Source: Closterium sp. Naga37s-1 (lineage: Eukaryota; Streptophyta; Zygnematophyceae; Desmidiales; Closteriaceae). Taken from it: a stretch of 64,000 nt of DNA. Of the stretch, positions 55,901-58,381 are shown piece after piece. The translations under genes and the position numbers were made by a program. Each line of letters opens with the position of its first letter. Within the stretch, counting starts at the first letter, position 1. The DNA lies in assembly GCA_947471745.1 (NCBI GenBank), contig CANJKZ010001023.1, forward strand, positions 1,688,501 through 1,752,500, given 5' to 3'. The notes below the pieces were generated by a model. That model searched no databases and was not told where the DNA came from. It saw only the letters and a program-made list of their open reading frames with translations.

Positions 55901-55967
55901 AAGGGTCTGCGATAGCGGGACTGGTGGGGGTGCAGTAGACGGGGTGGAGAGAGAGGGGGGCGTATGA
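33714..55967 (+). CDS. Polycystin-2/TRPP-type cation channel gene (whole span)
   Basis: A multi-exon host gene for a six-transmembrane PKD-type channel. Order along the protein: acidic, Ser/Gly/Asn-rich cytosolic N-terminus; first membrane helix (LGLFLVLMALFITILYL); a large extracellular region with CGDGLC...FGRFGCEADCG, DGDWVVVLNAP, an LNR/Notch-type Cys cluster and the polycystin (TOP) motifs VSRRNR and GVNPHFLPTSTIYDSAA; helices S2-S4; S5 (HFFLLSFAVFFCFTMYGYLV); pore region (SCFLLLNDNS); S6 (FFFMFIVFMVFILLNFLIAI); and a cytosolic tail ending in a predicted coiled coil. Most neighbouring exons join in phase at GT-AG sites. Exceptions are the joins across 35.4-43.3 kb, 49.8-50.0 kb and 52.58-52.79 kb. 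Copia D and a small nested gene lie in introns. In Chlamydomonas a PKD2 channel acts in flagella; this gene's role is unknown. The 5' end and start codon are uncertain. Confidence 0.85.
34768..34932 (+). CDS. Polycystin exon with first membrane helix (S1)
   Basis: Acceptor GTGGCAG at 34,767. The exon completes the Glu codon begun in the previous exon and encodes AFVRVVGLQQRVQHNRD, then the hydrophobic helix LGLFLVLMALFITILYLQTG and RSYEITSAHSVLFPP. The donor is GTATGC at 34,933. The preceding intron contains long poly(C) runs (34,681-34,720). Confidence 0.85.
35353..35435 (+). CDS. Polycystin exon TFAGPNDFYNWLNTSIVQ
   Basis: Acceptor CCCAAG at 35,352, phase 1, matching the S1 exon. It encodes QGMRQDASNTFAGPNDFYNW then LNTSIVQ, the start of the extracellular region after S1. 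The donor is GTGCGT at 35,436. Two further copies of its 3' end lie downstream at 35,501-35,540 and 35,684-35,760. Confidence 0.8.
35461..35500. repeat. 40-bp near-perfect palindrome
   Basis: Two 19-nt arms (first arm AATGAGTCGTGTTTTGAGT) that are exact reverse complements, separated by 2 nt. It lies between the exon end at 35,435 and the first extra copy of that exon end at 35,501. Such a hairpin could provoke template switching; it is not a gene part. Confidence 0.9.
35501..35760 (+). repeat. Two duplicated copies of an exon 3' end with donor
   Basis: 35,501-35,540 repeats GGCTCAACxCCAGCATCGTG and GTGCGTCCCC from 35,413-35,450. 35,684-35,760 repeats a longer part starting at AACAC and reading TLAGLHDFLNRLNTSIVH, compared with TFAGPNDFYNWLNTSIVQ in the main exon. 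The first keeps a GTGCGT donor; the second has GTGTGT. They may be decayed duplicates or alternative exon ends. Confidence 0.7.
35880..36105. repeat. AAAGCCGCATC minisatellite in polycystin intron
   Basis: About 20 units of an 11-bp repeat (AAAGCC[A/G]C[A/G]TC) up to the left LTR of element D. It resumes for two units right of element D (43,230-43,251), showing that D inserted into the array. Confidence 0.9.
36106..36231 (+). repeat. Element D 5' LTR
   Basis: 126 bp, TGTCAAACATT...TCTAACA. It is followed by TGGTATTAAGAGCG (36,232-36,245), an initiator-Met tRNA-like primer-binding site. Confidence 0.93.
36811..37851 (+). CDS. Element D Gag (capsid/UBN2 type)
   Basis: About 346 codons. The start ATG at 36,811 follows a GC-rich leader. 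The product resembles copia Gag of the UBN2 type: MASPSVAFDAEGRPLKFEIW, LDDLHLFLQLAAKEDISLYD, RSQWQTRDAHARFAIRNSLP, HKTAQALYTAVVARYSSP, YLFPDVSAFSTVSDLITHL, LVTRLPDTLRSVRDHFLARC. The C-terminal third is Gly/Ser-rich (37,600-37,830). Right after it an LREWY module (about 37,860) and the nucleocapsid-like YVIRTGDRTGQTCG follow. Gag forms the virus-like particle in this family. Confidence 0.88.
   Translation: MASPSVAFDAEGRPLKFEIWLDDLHLFLQLAAKEDISLYDHALGHATAPAATADSTARSQWQTRDAHARFAIRNSLPVDEREHFGQHKTAQALYTAVVARYSSPASAALGRLSLPYLFPDVSAFSTVSDLITHLRTSEARFRAAMPAEFLDKNPPPPWLTLYHLVTRLPDTLRSVRDHFLARCPTELTIDLLEKELLAAEASIVAVGASRGDPRTSFFEGCSPSPLLPSVASAAAVDLVGTEQVGTASAPSWRRSGKGKGGKGGGGDGGGGSGGGGGGGGGGGGAKGASGSGGGGGGSGGGGGRGGGGGGGGGGRGGGRGGGGRGGSGGGGGRGGAGGGQSQQPTP
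38050..38694 (+). CDS. Element D protease region frame
   Basis: Encodes DIYALDFDAILTAMYVLS, repeated EAAALGA/APGTGEA motifs, then the aspartic protease core FTLDSGASRCFFRD, VSLADPSRGPV and STVLPCPAVPSGTLSGLHL. Part of the element's Gag-Pol; fossil. Confidence 0.8.
   Translation: MKKNIDIYALDFDAILTAMYVLSTSGEGAQYLRVPPDPGIRTSEAAALGASASVALVAGEAAAPGTPVSPAPGTGEAAALGARESAPPGTESTEALHTFTLDSGASRCFFRDRTALEQLARPVAVSLADPSRGPVIATSSTVLPCPAVPSGTLSGLHLPSFSTNLVAGCALQDGGVHQFTPAYERVTHCTCARTGRHLATFTRQPGSDLYTLTT
38809..42870 (+). CDS. Element D integrase-RT-RNase H frame, 1,353 aa
   Basis: Long open frame with integrase (CLPCVEGRQRAAPHSSSFPP, LHMDVWGPARVRGQGQERYF, LRLHSDRGGEFSSDLL, SPQQNGVAERRIGLVMEVAH), a linker with EPGGA repeats and two modules (LSSQQLREWYLQYCSLRRGA, about 40,030; LPSPQRLREWYTRRCSLRSG, about 40,149), then a GA-rich tract, RT (TFSPTPKMTTLRVLLHVAAQ, LVYVDDLVFATADTEAL) and RNase H (TGHSDASWADDQATQRSSQG, LYVDNKAAIALCEEHRL, NTADVFTKALQPCDHQRF). 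It stops 233 bp before the 3' LTR. Confidence 0.9.
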   Translation: MQRLRAMHKRYLVSGLPRVLPPLPPSPAPPCLPCVEGRQRAAPHSSSFPPTTAPLQTLHMDVWGPARVRGQGQERYFLIVIDDYSRYTPVFPLRTKGEVPDVLIPWIRASRLQLSERFQSDFPVLRLHSDRGGEFSSDLLAAYCAEHGIRQSFTLPASPQQNGVAERRIGLVMEVAHTSLIHAAAPHFLWPFAVRYAAHQLNLWPRVSLPETSPTLRWTGEVGDASRFRVWGSRAFVRDTSADKLSSRAVPCVFLGFVPDASGWQFYHATSRRVLPSQDVTFDESVPYYRLFPYRTAPLPPPPLFLAPGAAVVDPLPPQGAAPSGVSQVDPVEPIEVAVDSRPARGAEPERAEPERDEPRGTEPGGAESGGAEPGGAEPAGAESGGAEPGCATSEGAETERASPEGALSSQQLREWYLQYCSLRRGASGARSAAGAGASASPPRRELPSPQRLREWYTRRCSLRSGAPSAADPGAGGVAAAGGAAGAGAAGGAAAGGAAGAAGGAAGAGAAGAAGGTATTGGAAGAAGAAGGAAAAGGAAGAAGGAAGAGAAGAAGAAGPGGARTGGTGAAGTGPAEGVVAGGAARPRPYYVPLLQQVLSLPPSTGPSPPLLSPPPVQSQSQLQPASPLPGPSPYAEPTGGLTERREPESRPPSPESRPASPESRPESPVRAVRSGRRAPRERPPPVPGTHYMTLRPSTAPQRVPLPSPPASSLPALADPESDSLRAASPTVTRLLATVVTDPSFESSAASALVAELVEFAAACRLDYAASLVAESESVCPPSVGGECALGTDVLEDRHEEFECFAAALPHLVSMLVAPEGDPDAPDIPTPRSYAEAMEGLYSSQWQTAMDAEMASWKSTGTYVDEVPPPGANIVSGMWIFRVKRPPGSPPVFKARYVARGFSQREGVDFFQTFSPTPKMTTLRVLLHVAAQRDYELHSLDFSTAFLQGTLHKEIWLRRPPGFTGSFPPGTQWSLRRPVYGLRQAPREWHDTLRTTLAALGFAPSTADPSLFLRTDTTLPPFYVLVYVDDLVFATADTEALAHVKSELQKRHTCTDLGELTSYLGLRITRDRAQRTINLTQSHMVQQVLQRFGFTYSSPQPTPLPTGHSLSALPSDESVEPSGPYPELVGCLMYLMTCTRPDLAYPLSILALYVAPGRHRKEHMDAAKKVLRYLCSTSGMGLVLGGRRDIVLTGHSDASWADDQATQRSSQGYTFSLGSGSVSWRSTRSSSVLSSSCEAEIYATAMAAQELRWLTYLLTDLGERPRSPPMLYVDNKAAIALCEEHRLEHRTKHIALRYFLAREMQQRGQLRLSYVATRANTADVFTKALQPCDHQRFCTVLGLVPTLPHLLTS
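42972..42983 (+). other. Hairpin in 3' noncoding region of D
   Basis: GGTC-TTGT-GACC, where B, C and H have GGCC-TTGT-GGCC at the same place: two compensatory stem changes with an unchanged loop. A weaker second copy (GATC-TTGT-GTCC) lies about 80 bp downstream. Confidence 0.5.
43104..43229 (+). repeat. Element D 3' LTR
   Basis: 126 bp, one base different from the 5' LTR, preceded by CCTATGGGGGTG (polypurine tract). Confidence 0.93.
43315..43524 (+). CDS. Polycystin exon with CGDGLC / FGRFGCEADCG
   Basis: Encodes LWAGLTCGDGLCARPFQFPA, FGRFGCEADCGMFPNLTSVV, VRFFSHLDTQQAIDESTWNL and CMVNPVSLCW. The Cys pattern CGDGxC...FPAFGRFGCxxDCG is, to my knowledge, typical of the extracellular region of protist and algal polycystins. 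The likely acceptor is CTGCAAAG at 43,314, but its phase does not match the exon at 35,353-35,435, so an exon may be missing or changed in the 35.4-43.3 kb interval. The donor GTATGC at 43,525 leaves phase 2. Confidence 0.8.
43678..43780 (+). CDS. Duplicated 5' part of polycystin DGDWVVVLNAP exon
   Basis: Acceptor GAGCGCAG at 43,677, phase matching the previous exon. It reads YKAFQAFPQGEAEVSVAVDI then PDGDWVVVLNAPVG, nearly the same as the first 100 bp of the exon starting at 43,896, and then loses similarity. Either copy could be spliced to the upstream exon in phase. Between the copies lies a (TG)n run (43,837-43,880). Confidence 0.6.
43896..44181 (+). CDS. Polycystin exon DGDWVVVLNAPAGGIRG
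   Basis: Acceptor CTACGCAG at 43,895; encodes YEAFQPFPRGEVEVSVAVDI, PDGDWVVVLNAPAGGIRGTV, HVLPPGTRCLSVVGAAFAVG and ATVAAPDICRD. Donor GTGAGC at 44,182, phase 0. It is the complete version of the duplicated exon. Confidence 0.75.
44341..44490 (+). CDS. Polycystin Cys-rich extracellular exon
   Basis: Acceptor GCGTGCAG at 44,340, phase 0 as required. It encodes ACAKLVACLPATCGREFT, EREVAGAFVDCARICII and APSSITTYANSSCPM, with a regular spacing of Cys residues. The proposed donor GTGCGC at 44,491 opens directly onto a minisatellite, so the 3' end is uncertain. Confidence 0.6.
44480..44665. repeat. 18-bp minisatellite
   Basis: About ten units of CCATGCTCCGCTCCCTGC at the start of an intron. Because 18 is a multiple of three, long open frames on both strands (LPHAPLPAPCSAPCPMLRS) are by-products. 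Confidence 0.9.
45025..45155. repeat. 20-bp minisatellite
   Basis: About six units of TCTCTCCTTGCCTTTCCTTG in the polycystin intron, strongly pyrimidine on this strand. Confidence 0.9.
45514..46904 (+). CDS. Nested gene with cupredoxin-like C-terminus, three exons
   Basis: Three exons join in phase: 45,514-46,315 (donor AAG|GTGCTC), 46,508-46,615 (acceptor CTGTCAG, donor AAG|GTGCTC) and 46,789-46,904 (acceptor CCATCAG, stop TAA). The product is about 341 aa. It has an Ala/Thr/Ser/Pro-rich N-terminus (residues 1-110), an unrecognised basic middle domain (LWSHLGATDRQRLTVLQVAV, NMVACLCTILGGPSKTLDEC, NMYVYLHSTHVRGGRVISL), then WRADVKHNTTIHVGDKVTWV and WDDDLPHSLK. That last block resembles the first copper-ligand strand of plastocyanin-like proteins. 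The usual C-x-x-x-x-H ligand loop is not seen downstream (KLACTPMNVGQWDT), so copper binding is doubtful. It lies inside a polycystin intron on the same strand. It could instead be an alternative 3' end of that gene. The ATG at 45,514 is a guess. Confidence 0.6.
46936..46969. repeat. 34-bp poly(G) run
   Basis: Uninterrupted G run 32 bp after the stop codon of the nested gene. It can form quadruplexes, and its length is likely unreliable in the assembly. Confidence 0.9.
46970..48600. other. Long intron stretch, no exon seen
   Basis: AT-richer DNA between the nested gene and the next polycystin exon. It contains the foldback repeat at 47,806-47,945 and a short CCGACCACACAAGCC repeat (48,500-48,560). 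No coding support. Confidence 0.5.
47806..47945. repeat. Foldback (MITE-like) repeat
   Basis: Nested inverted repeats: CCTACCCGAGGTAA (47,806) pairs with TTACCTCGGGTAAGG (about 47,930), and inside it GGTAGGAATGCC pairs with GGCATTCCTACC (about 47,819 and 47,870). CATTA..GTAGCGCC / CATTACGCTAC words flank both halves. No transposase. It may be a small non-autonomous element. Confidence 0.55.
48823..49002 (+). CDS. Polycystin exon SFSYSKVFDEPITIHYEDG
   Basis: Acceptor CCAACCAG at 48,822. It encodes MDDESPGSFSYSKVFDEPIT, IHYEDGTLSVDDSSTSS and VSLLIVLPARTGAAVA; donor GTGAGC at 49,003 in phase 1, which fits the next exon. The ATG at 48,825 is internal rather than a start if this belongs to the polycystin gene. 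Confidence 0.7.
49008..49345. repeat. 12-bp CATGCCATACCA minisatellite
   Basis: About 20 imperfect units fill most of the intron between the exons at 49,002 and 49,458. Confidence 0.85.
49458..49818 (+). CDS. Polycystin exon with poly-Ser and LNR/Notch-type repeat
   Basis: Acceptor ATGGCAG at 49,457, phase 1. It encodes DVGNATDNSTLSSTARVTA, a polyserine run from (TCC)n (49,545-49,618), then ECSPGCRLQRLANG followed by VCDAACNTPACAFDSGDC and CVDPLFGQGICACPPSHTRR. The Cys/Asp spacing (C-x3-C...GxCDxxCNxxxCxFDxGDC) is that of a Lin-12/Notch repeat. The two halves are in different frames: the shift falls at a five-G run (49,688-49,692), where one base fewer keeps the repeat in frame. A homopolymer sequencing error or a real mutation are both possible. 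The donor is probably GTCAGT at 49,819, but its phase does not match the next exon. Confidence 0.75.
50050..50138 (+). CDS. Polycystin exon RYGPNYTESNF...VSRRNR
   Basis: Acceptor TCGTTGCAG at 50,049; encodes RYGPNYTESNFAFTAERGIA and VNRFVSRRN, with donor GTATGA at 50,139 (phase 2). The VxRxVxRRNR pattern is characteristic of the polycystin extracellular domain. Confidence 0.8.
50667..50862 (+). CDS. Polycystin exon GVNPHFLPTSTIYDSAA
   Basis: Acceptor CCCCAG at 50,666 completes Arg; encodes LLHLAGWCSNGTSREPFGVN, PHFLPTSTIYDSAASANMTQ, LDNNTFGVKLRFNPQDLLYG, FIYPV. The family landmark is PYGVNPHFLPTSSLYD. The nearest donor is GTGCGT at 50,863 in phase 0. Five further in-phase potential donors follow in the 30-bp tandem repeat, so the exon may end at any of several units. 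Confidence 0.8.
50851..51019 (+). repeat. 30-bp tandem repeat of an exon end and its 5' splice site
   Basis: Units start at 50,851, 50,881, 50,911, 50,941 and 50,971, with a partial at 51,001. Each reads AT[C/T]TACCCCGTGGTGCGTGG then TGGTTCCTT[A/C]. The first unit is the end of the coding exon (IYPV) plus its GTGCGT donor. Units 2-4 keep the donor, unit 5 has GTGCAT and the last has GTCAGC. Every unit is in frame, adding IYPVVRGGS[L/F]. Confidence 0.9.
51273..51414 (+). CDS. Polycystin exon ESLTTLPLVFDINLDQEAA
   Basis: Acceptor TTTTGCAG at 51,272, phase 0; encodes ESLTTLPLVFDINLDQEAAM, RRLHYLVDGSYIDNGTRGVD, VSFITFN; donor GTACTT at 51,415, phase 1. It corresponds to the polycystin-domain segment where human PKD2 has VIFIDFS(x)YN-type sequence. 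Confidence 0.85.
51575..51878 (+). CDS. Polycystin exon with S2 and start of S3
   Basis: Acceptor TTGGCAG at 51,574; encodes KTLTFVLTTVTCTLNAGGSM, then helix S2 (ARLVLEVVYLVGLLWNVCGE) and S3 (YFGLVWNWVDMLSFALQLAS). The donor GTACGC at 51,879 leaves phase 2, and the next exon completes the Trp codon. Confidence 0.88.
52069..52263 (+). CDS. Polycystin exon, S3-S4 region
   Basis: Acceptor GTGGGCAG at 52,068; encodes VVLWWYVDAFDMQPRYDIYY, TLLEMPRYWAVPNPPTGFIG and FAELRNIINLRAVYFALQGI. The last part matches the S4 area of polycystins (ALRxINLLLxxxR). Donor GTGAGT at 52,264, phase 2. Confidence 0.88.
52429..52582 (+). CDS. Polycystin exon, S5
   Basis: Acceptor CTCCCCAG at 52,428 joins in phase; encodes ICSLTHLHLSALPIPFTSLA, then S5 (SLHFFLLSFAVFFCFTMYGY) and LVFGGALEM, equal to the LFG-x-x-LE-x-F turn before the pore. 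Donor GTATGT at 52,583 gives phase 0, which does not fit the next exon (phase 1). A donor 7 nt further (GTGTCT) would fit. Confidence 0.82.
52786..53123 (+). CDS. Polycystin exon, pore and S6
   Basis: Acceptor TCTACAG at 52,785. It encodes LESMFSCFLLLNDNSSAFFF, the pore helix and filter region, where human PKD2 has LGD and this gene has LND. S6 follows (MLFFFMFIVFMVFILLNFLI, AIIVDAFMSVK), then KYKWNCWRGRYLRYPVILDR and GAKDTRVEE. Donor GTGAGA at 53,124, phase 0. The intron before it holds a 20-bp poly(T) acceptor tract (about 52,694-52,713). Confidence 0.88.
53124..54729. other. 1.6-kb polycystin intron, no exon seen
   Basis: AT-richer DNA with a poly(C) run followed by CCCCT repeats (about 53,967-54,017), TG/CG dinucleotide runs (54,546-54,615), and a segment at 53,800-53,940 rich in AACCACAA / CCAACCA words. 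No coding support. Confidence 0.6.
54730..54963 (+). CDS. Polycystin cytosolic tail exon 1
   Basis: Acceptor TTGCTGTAG at 54,729; 78 codons in phase 0, basic: MRRLQSIKRRTRAIFLGNCG, AFPPDSDSQERRQHVLTARE, KRIDAISLAMILQRRHDRE. Donor GTGCGT at 54,964. No known domain recognised; likely cytosolic after S6. Confidence 0.75.
55230..55412 (+). CDS. Polycystin cytosolic tail exon 2
   Basis: Acceptor TGTTCCCAG at 55,229; 61 codons: LGEPHKTESLPKFWPRTGSS, EALEQLSQAVVLQCGEVVKQ, AVLPIKKPVQKLSLAHIK. Donor GTGGGA at 55,413, phase 0. Confidence 0.75.
55647..55967 (+). CDS. Polycystin last exon with coiled coil
   Basis: Acceptor GAGAGCAG at 55,646, phase 0; EELACSRAEVKELRGMMADM and QALMLDLLAR fit a heptad pattern, as the C-terminal coiled coil of polycystin-2 does. 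A Pro/Ser/Gly-rich end follows, with stop TGA at 55,965-55,967. Confidence 0.75.
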   Translation, partial: EELACSRAEVKELRGMMADMQALMLDLLARTPPTGKTAHAMGAPAGLPAPSGMLRAYTEPSRLSVSLTDSSEPLEQAGGRRDMPQRVCDSGTGGGAVDGVEREGGV

Positions 55968-57060
55968 GACGTCTCGAGCATTGCAAGAGGGAGCGCAAAC
56001 AGAAGTTTGTTGGCATCAAAGCAAGGCTCTGAGAGGCGGGTGTCATTTAAAGGACACAGCGGCAAATTAGAAGATCCCTTCAAAAATAGGGGGGGAGTGG
56101 AAGCAGCAGCCCCTGGTGTGAAGTTTTTTTGACTGGTCTGGTCCTGCCATGCCAGTAACCAATACAAGCAGTCTTGCATTGGAGTGGTGCAGTATGCTAA
56201 CAACTCTGTGCTCTACTGGTGATTCTGATTGGCTGGTGGAGCTACTGGAATCACGTTCCTCTTTTGTAGGGAAAAGAGGGGTGAGTAGCGTCGAGCCACT
56301 ACCTTTGCTTTGCTGGCCACGTCCTCGTTTTCACAATACGAAATTTGAAAAAGTGTTACTCTTTTACAAATTATAATATAATGCAGCCTCTGTGCAATCA
56401 GCCTTTAGGAATCGACTACTGCAAAATTGTTGGCTCACAATCAGTTCTACATCATGTTCAGGTACCACTCTGAATAAACTAGCATGATAATGACATGTTT
56501 TATGAGTTGTATTTGAATGCAATGATCATTAAGATGTGTGCCCCATTTTTATAAATTTGCAAAGCGAGTCTCCGGTGGTATGGGCCCGTCTGAACATCAG
56601 ACCAAGTTTTATTACCTTCTTCCTGAACGTTCTTAAAATCAGAAATGTATCTTTTGGAGAGGATAATTTCGGTAGAGTAAGACAGCGGAAGACTTTATGG
56701 GCTGTCCTTTATCATAGTGAGTGTAAATCACAAGAAGATAATAGAAAATACATTGCAATTTATAGTCATGATAACAGTAAATAGAGGTATTTCTGCAGTA
56801 GCAGTGACTATCGCGATCCCATTCAGTTACCTCGTTGCAGCGCAAAACCTCCGAGATGGTTGCGACCTGTAAAGCAGTTCGCAACCTCTTTGTTCAAATT
56901 GGTCAACAGTCGCGATAGCTGACCCGCGAGTATTGACCTGTGTGCTCTATATGAACTAGCACAGTAATAGTGAAGGTGTTGCTTTGCTAGTAGCAGGTTC
57001 AGTAAGACTACACCTTCTGGAATGTTAGAAACACCTTTTGATTATTTCCAACCCTCCCCT
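55968..57060. other. 3' flank of polycystin gene, no gene seen
   Basis: About 1.1 kb, AT-rich from 56,340 on. AATAAA-like words occur (for example GAATAAA near 56,470) but no poly(A) site can be assigned. No coding or RNA gene recognised. Confidence 0.5.
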
Positions 57061-57459
57061 TCATTCCTGAAGGTGTGCCACGTGGGACTTCTTAGCGACT
57101 CCGCACAGATCCGTGCAGTATTGGAACTTCTGATATGGCAGTTTCTTTGTCATGAAGTCTGCTACCATTTCGCTAGTTGGGCAGTAGGTAAGTTTGACTT
57201 TGCCCTTGTCGATTTCGTCCTTCATGATTAAGTAACGAAGGTTGATGTGTTTCGTGCTGTTAACGAAGCTCAGCTTGTTCGCGATCTTGATTACGCACTG
57301 GTTGTCGCACAGTAACTTGAATGACCCGTACATCGTAACTTTTATTTCCTGCAAGTGTTCCATCGGGTAGAGCCTTTCCCAAACTGCTGCACTCGCGGCA
57401 GTAAACTAAGCTTCAGCTGATGAAAGAGCTTTAAGTTCCTGCTTCTGGGAGTTCCGAAA
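57061..57459 (-). mobile_element. Copia F remnant, RNase H end
   Basis: The minus strand encodes the end of a copia RNase H: HLQEIKVTMYGSFKLLCDNQ, STKHINLRYLIMKDEIDKGK, TSEMVADFMTKKLPYQKFQY. AT-rich and old. The rest of the same remnant lies at 63,750-64,000 beyond element E. Confidence 0.75.
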
Positions 57460-58314
57460 TGTTAGAAGTGGTTCGCCGCTGCACCGACTCTAAGGCATGA
57501 AATCGATAAGAAGAGACACTTGAAAAACGTCTTAGCTATGGCGGTGGGAAAGAATAGGCTGAAAATTGAGTTTCTGGCGGTGGGAGGAGCTAGCTGAGAG
57601 ATCGTGAGAAACAGTGGGGAGAAACAAAGGTTTTAGGAGAGAGTGAAGAGATAACGTTCTCAACCACCAGAATTTTCTTGGCGGTCTACCCGCTCGTCTT
57701 CTGTTCTCAGCTCCAGTTGTGAGGCTGAGATCTACGCCACAGCCATGGCTGCATAGGAGTTACGCCGGCTCACCTACCTGCTGACCGACTTGGGAGAGAG
57801 GCCTCGTTCTCCTCCAGTTCTGTACGTCGACAACAGGGCTGCCATTGCCTTGTGTCAGGACCACAGACTTGAGCACAGAACGAAGCACATCGCTCTGCGT
57901 TACTTCCTTGCTCGAGATTTGCAGCAGCGTGGTCAGCTTCGTGTTGCCCACGTGCCCACCCGGGCGAACACGGCTTCGTGTCAACCATTCCGGAGGCGAT
58001 GTTCGGTGGAGTTGAAGAAAGTCGGTTTCAACGAGGGTTCAGTTTGAATTTAGGTTTTCAACGTTGGTTACTGTTACGAAATTTGGATTCGCGACGCGGC
58101 GCATTACGCGAGGCGCACTTTGAAATTCGGATTTCGGATTGCTTAAATATCACGTTATGTTTTCCTCATTGTATCATTTTTCATAGTGAAACTTTTTGTT
58201 TGCAATCTGGGTTGGAAAGCAACCTGTTTCTTAAACTTTTAGATACAGTTTGAAGCCCGCTACTGCTGTTTTCGTGGCTTATAAGTCACGTACTCACTAC
58301 GATTGAGTCCGAGA
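57460..58314 (+). repeat. Element E 5' LTR with internal foreign fragment
   Basis: Starts TGTTAGAAGTGGTTCG and ends just before GCTGGTATCAGAGC. It matches the 3' LTR in two blocks, 57,460-57,673 and about 57,975-58,314, and is about 304 bp longer because of the insert. The AT-rich stretch near 58,140-58,200 is the likely promoter/terminator area (inference). Confidence 0.88.
57674..57972 (+). repeat. Copia RNase H fragment of the C/D family inside E's 5' LTR
   Basis: About 300 bp matching the RNase H part of elements C and D (SSSCEAEIYATAMAA, LYVDNRAAIALCQDHRLEHR, ARDLQQRGQLRVAHVPTRAN). It has no LTR, tail or target duplication and is absent from the matching site in the 3' LTR. Confidence 0.85.
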
Positions 58315-58317
58315 GCT

Positions 58318-58332
58318 GGTATCAGAGCTGGT
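58318..58332 (+). other. Element E primer-binding site
   Basis: TGGTATCAGAGCTGG, the classical initiator-Met tRNA-complementary site of copia elements, just inside the 5' LTR. Confidence 0.9.
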
Positions 58333-58381
58333 TCTAGTGTGTTTCAAACATTCAAGAAGGGCCAAGACAAGTTCCTGCATC

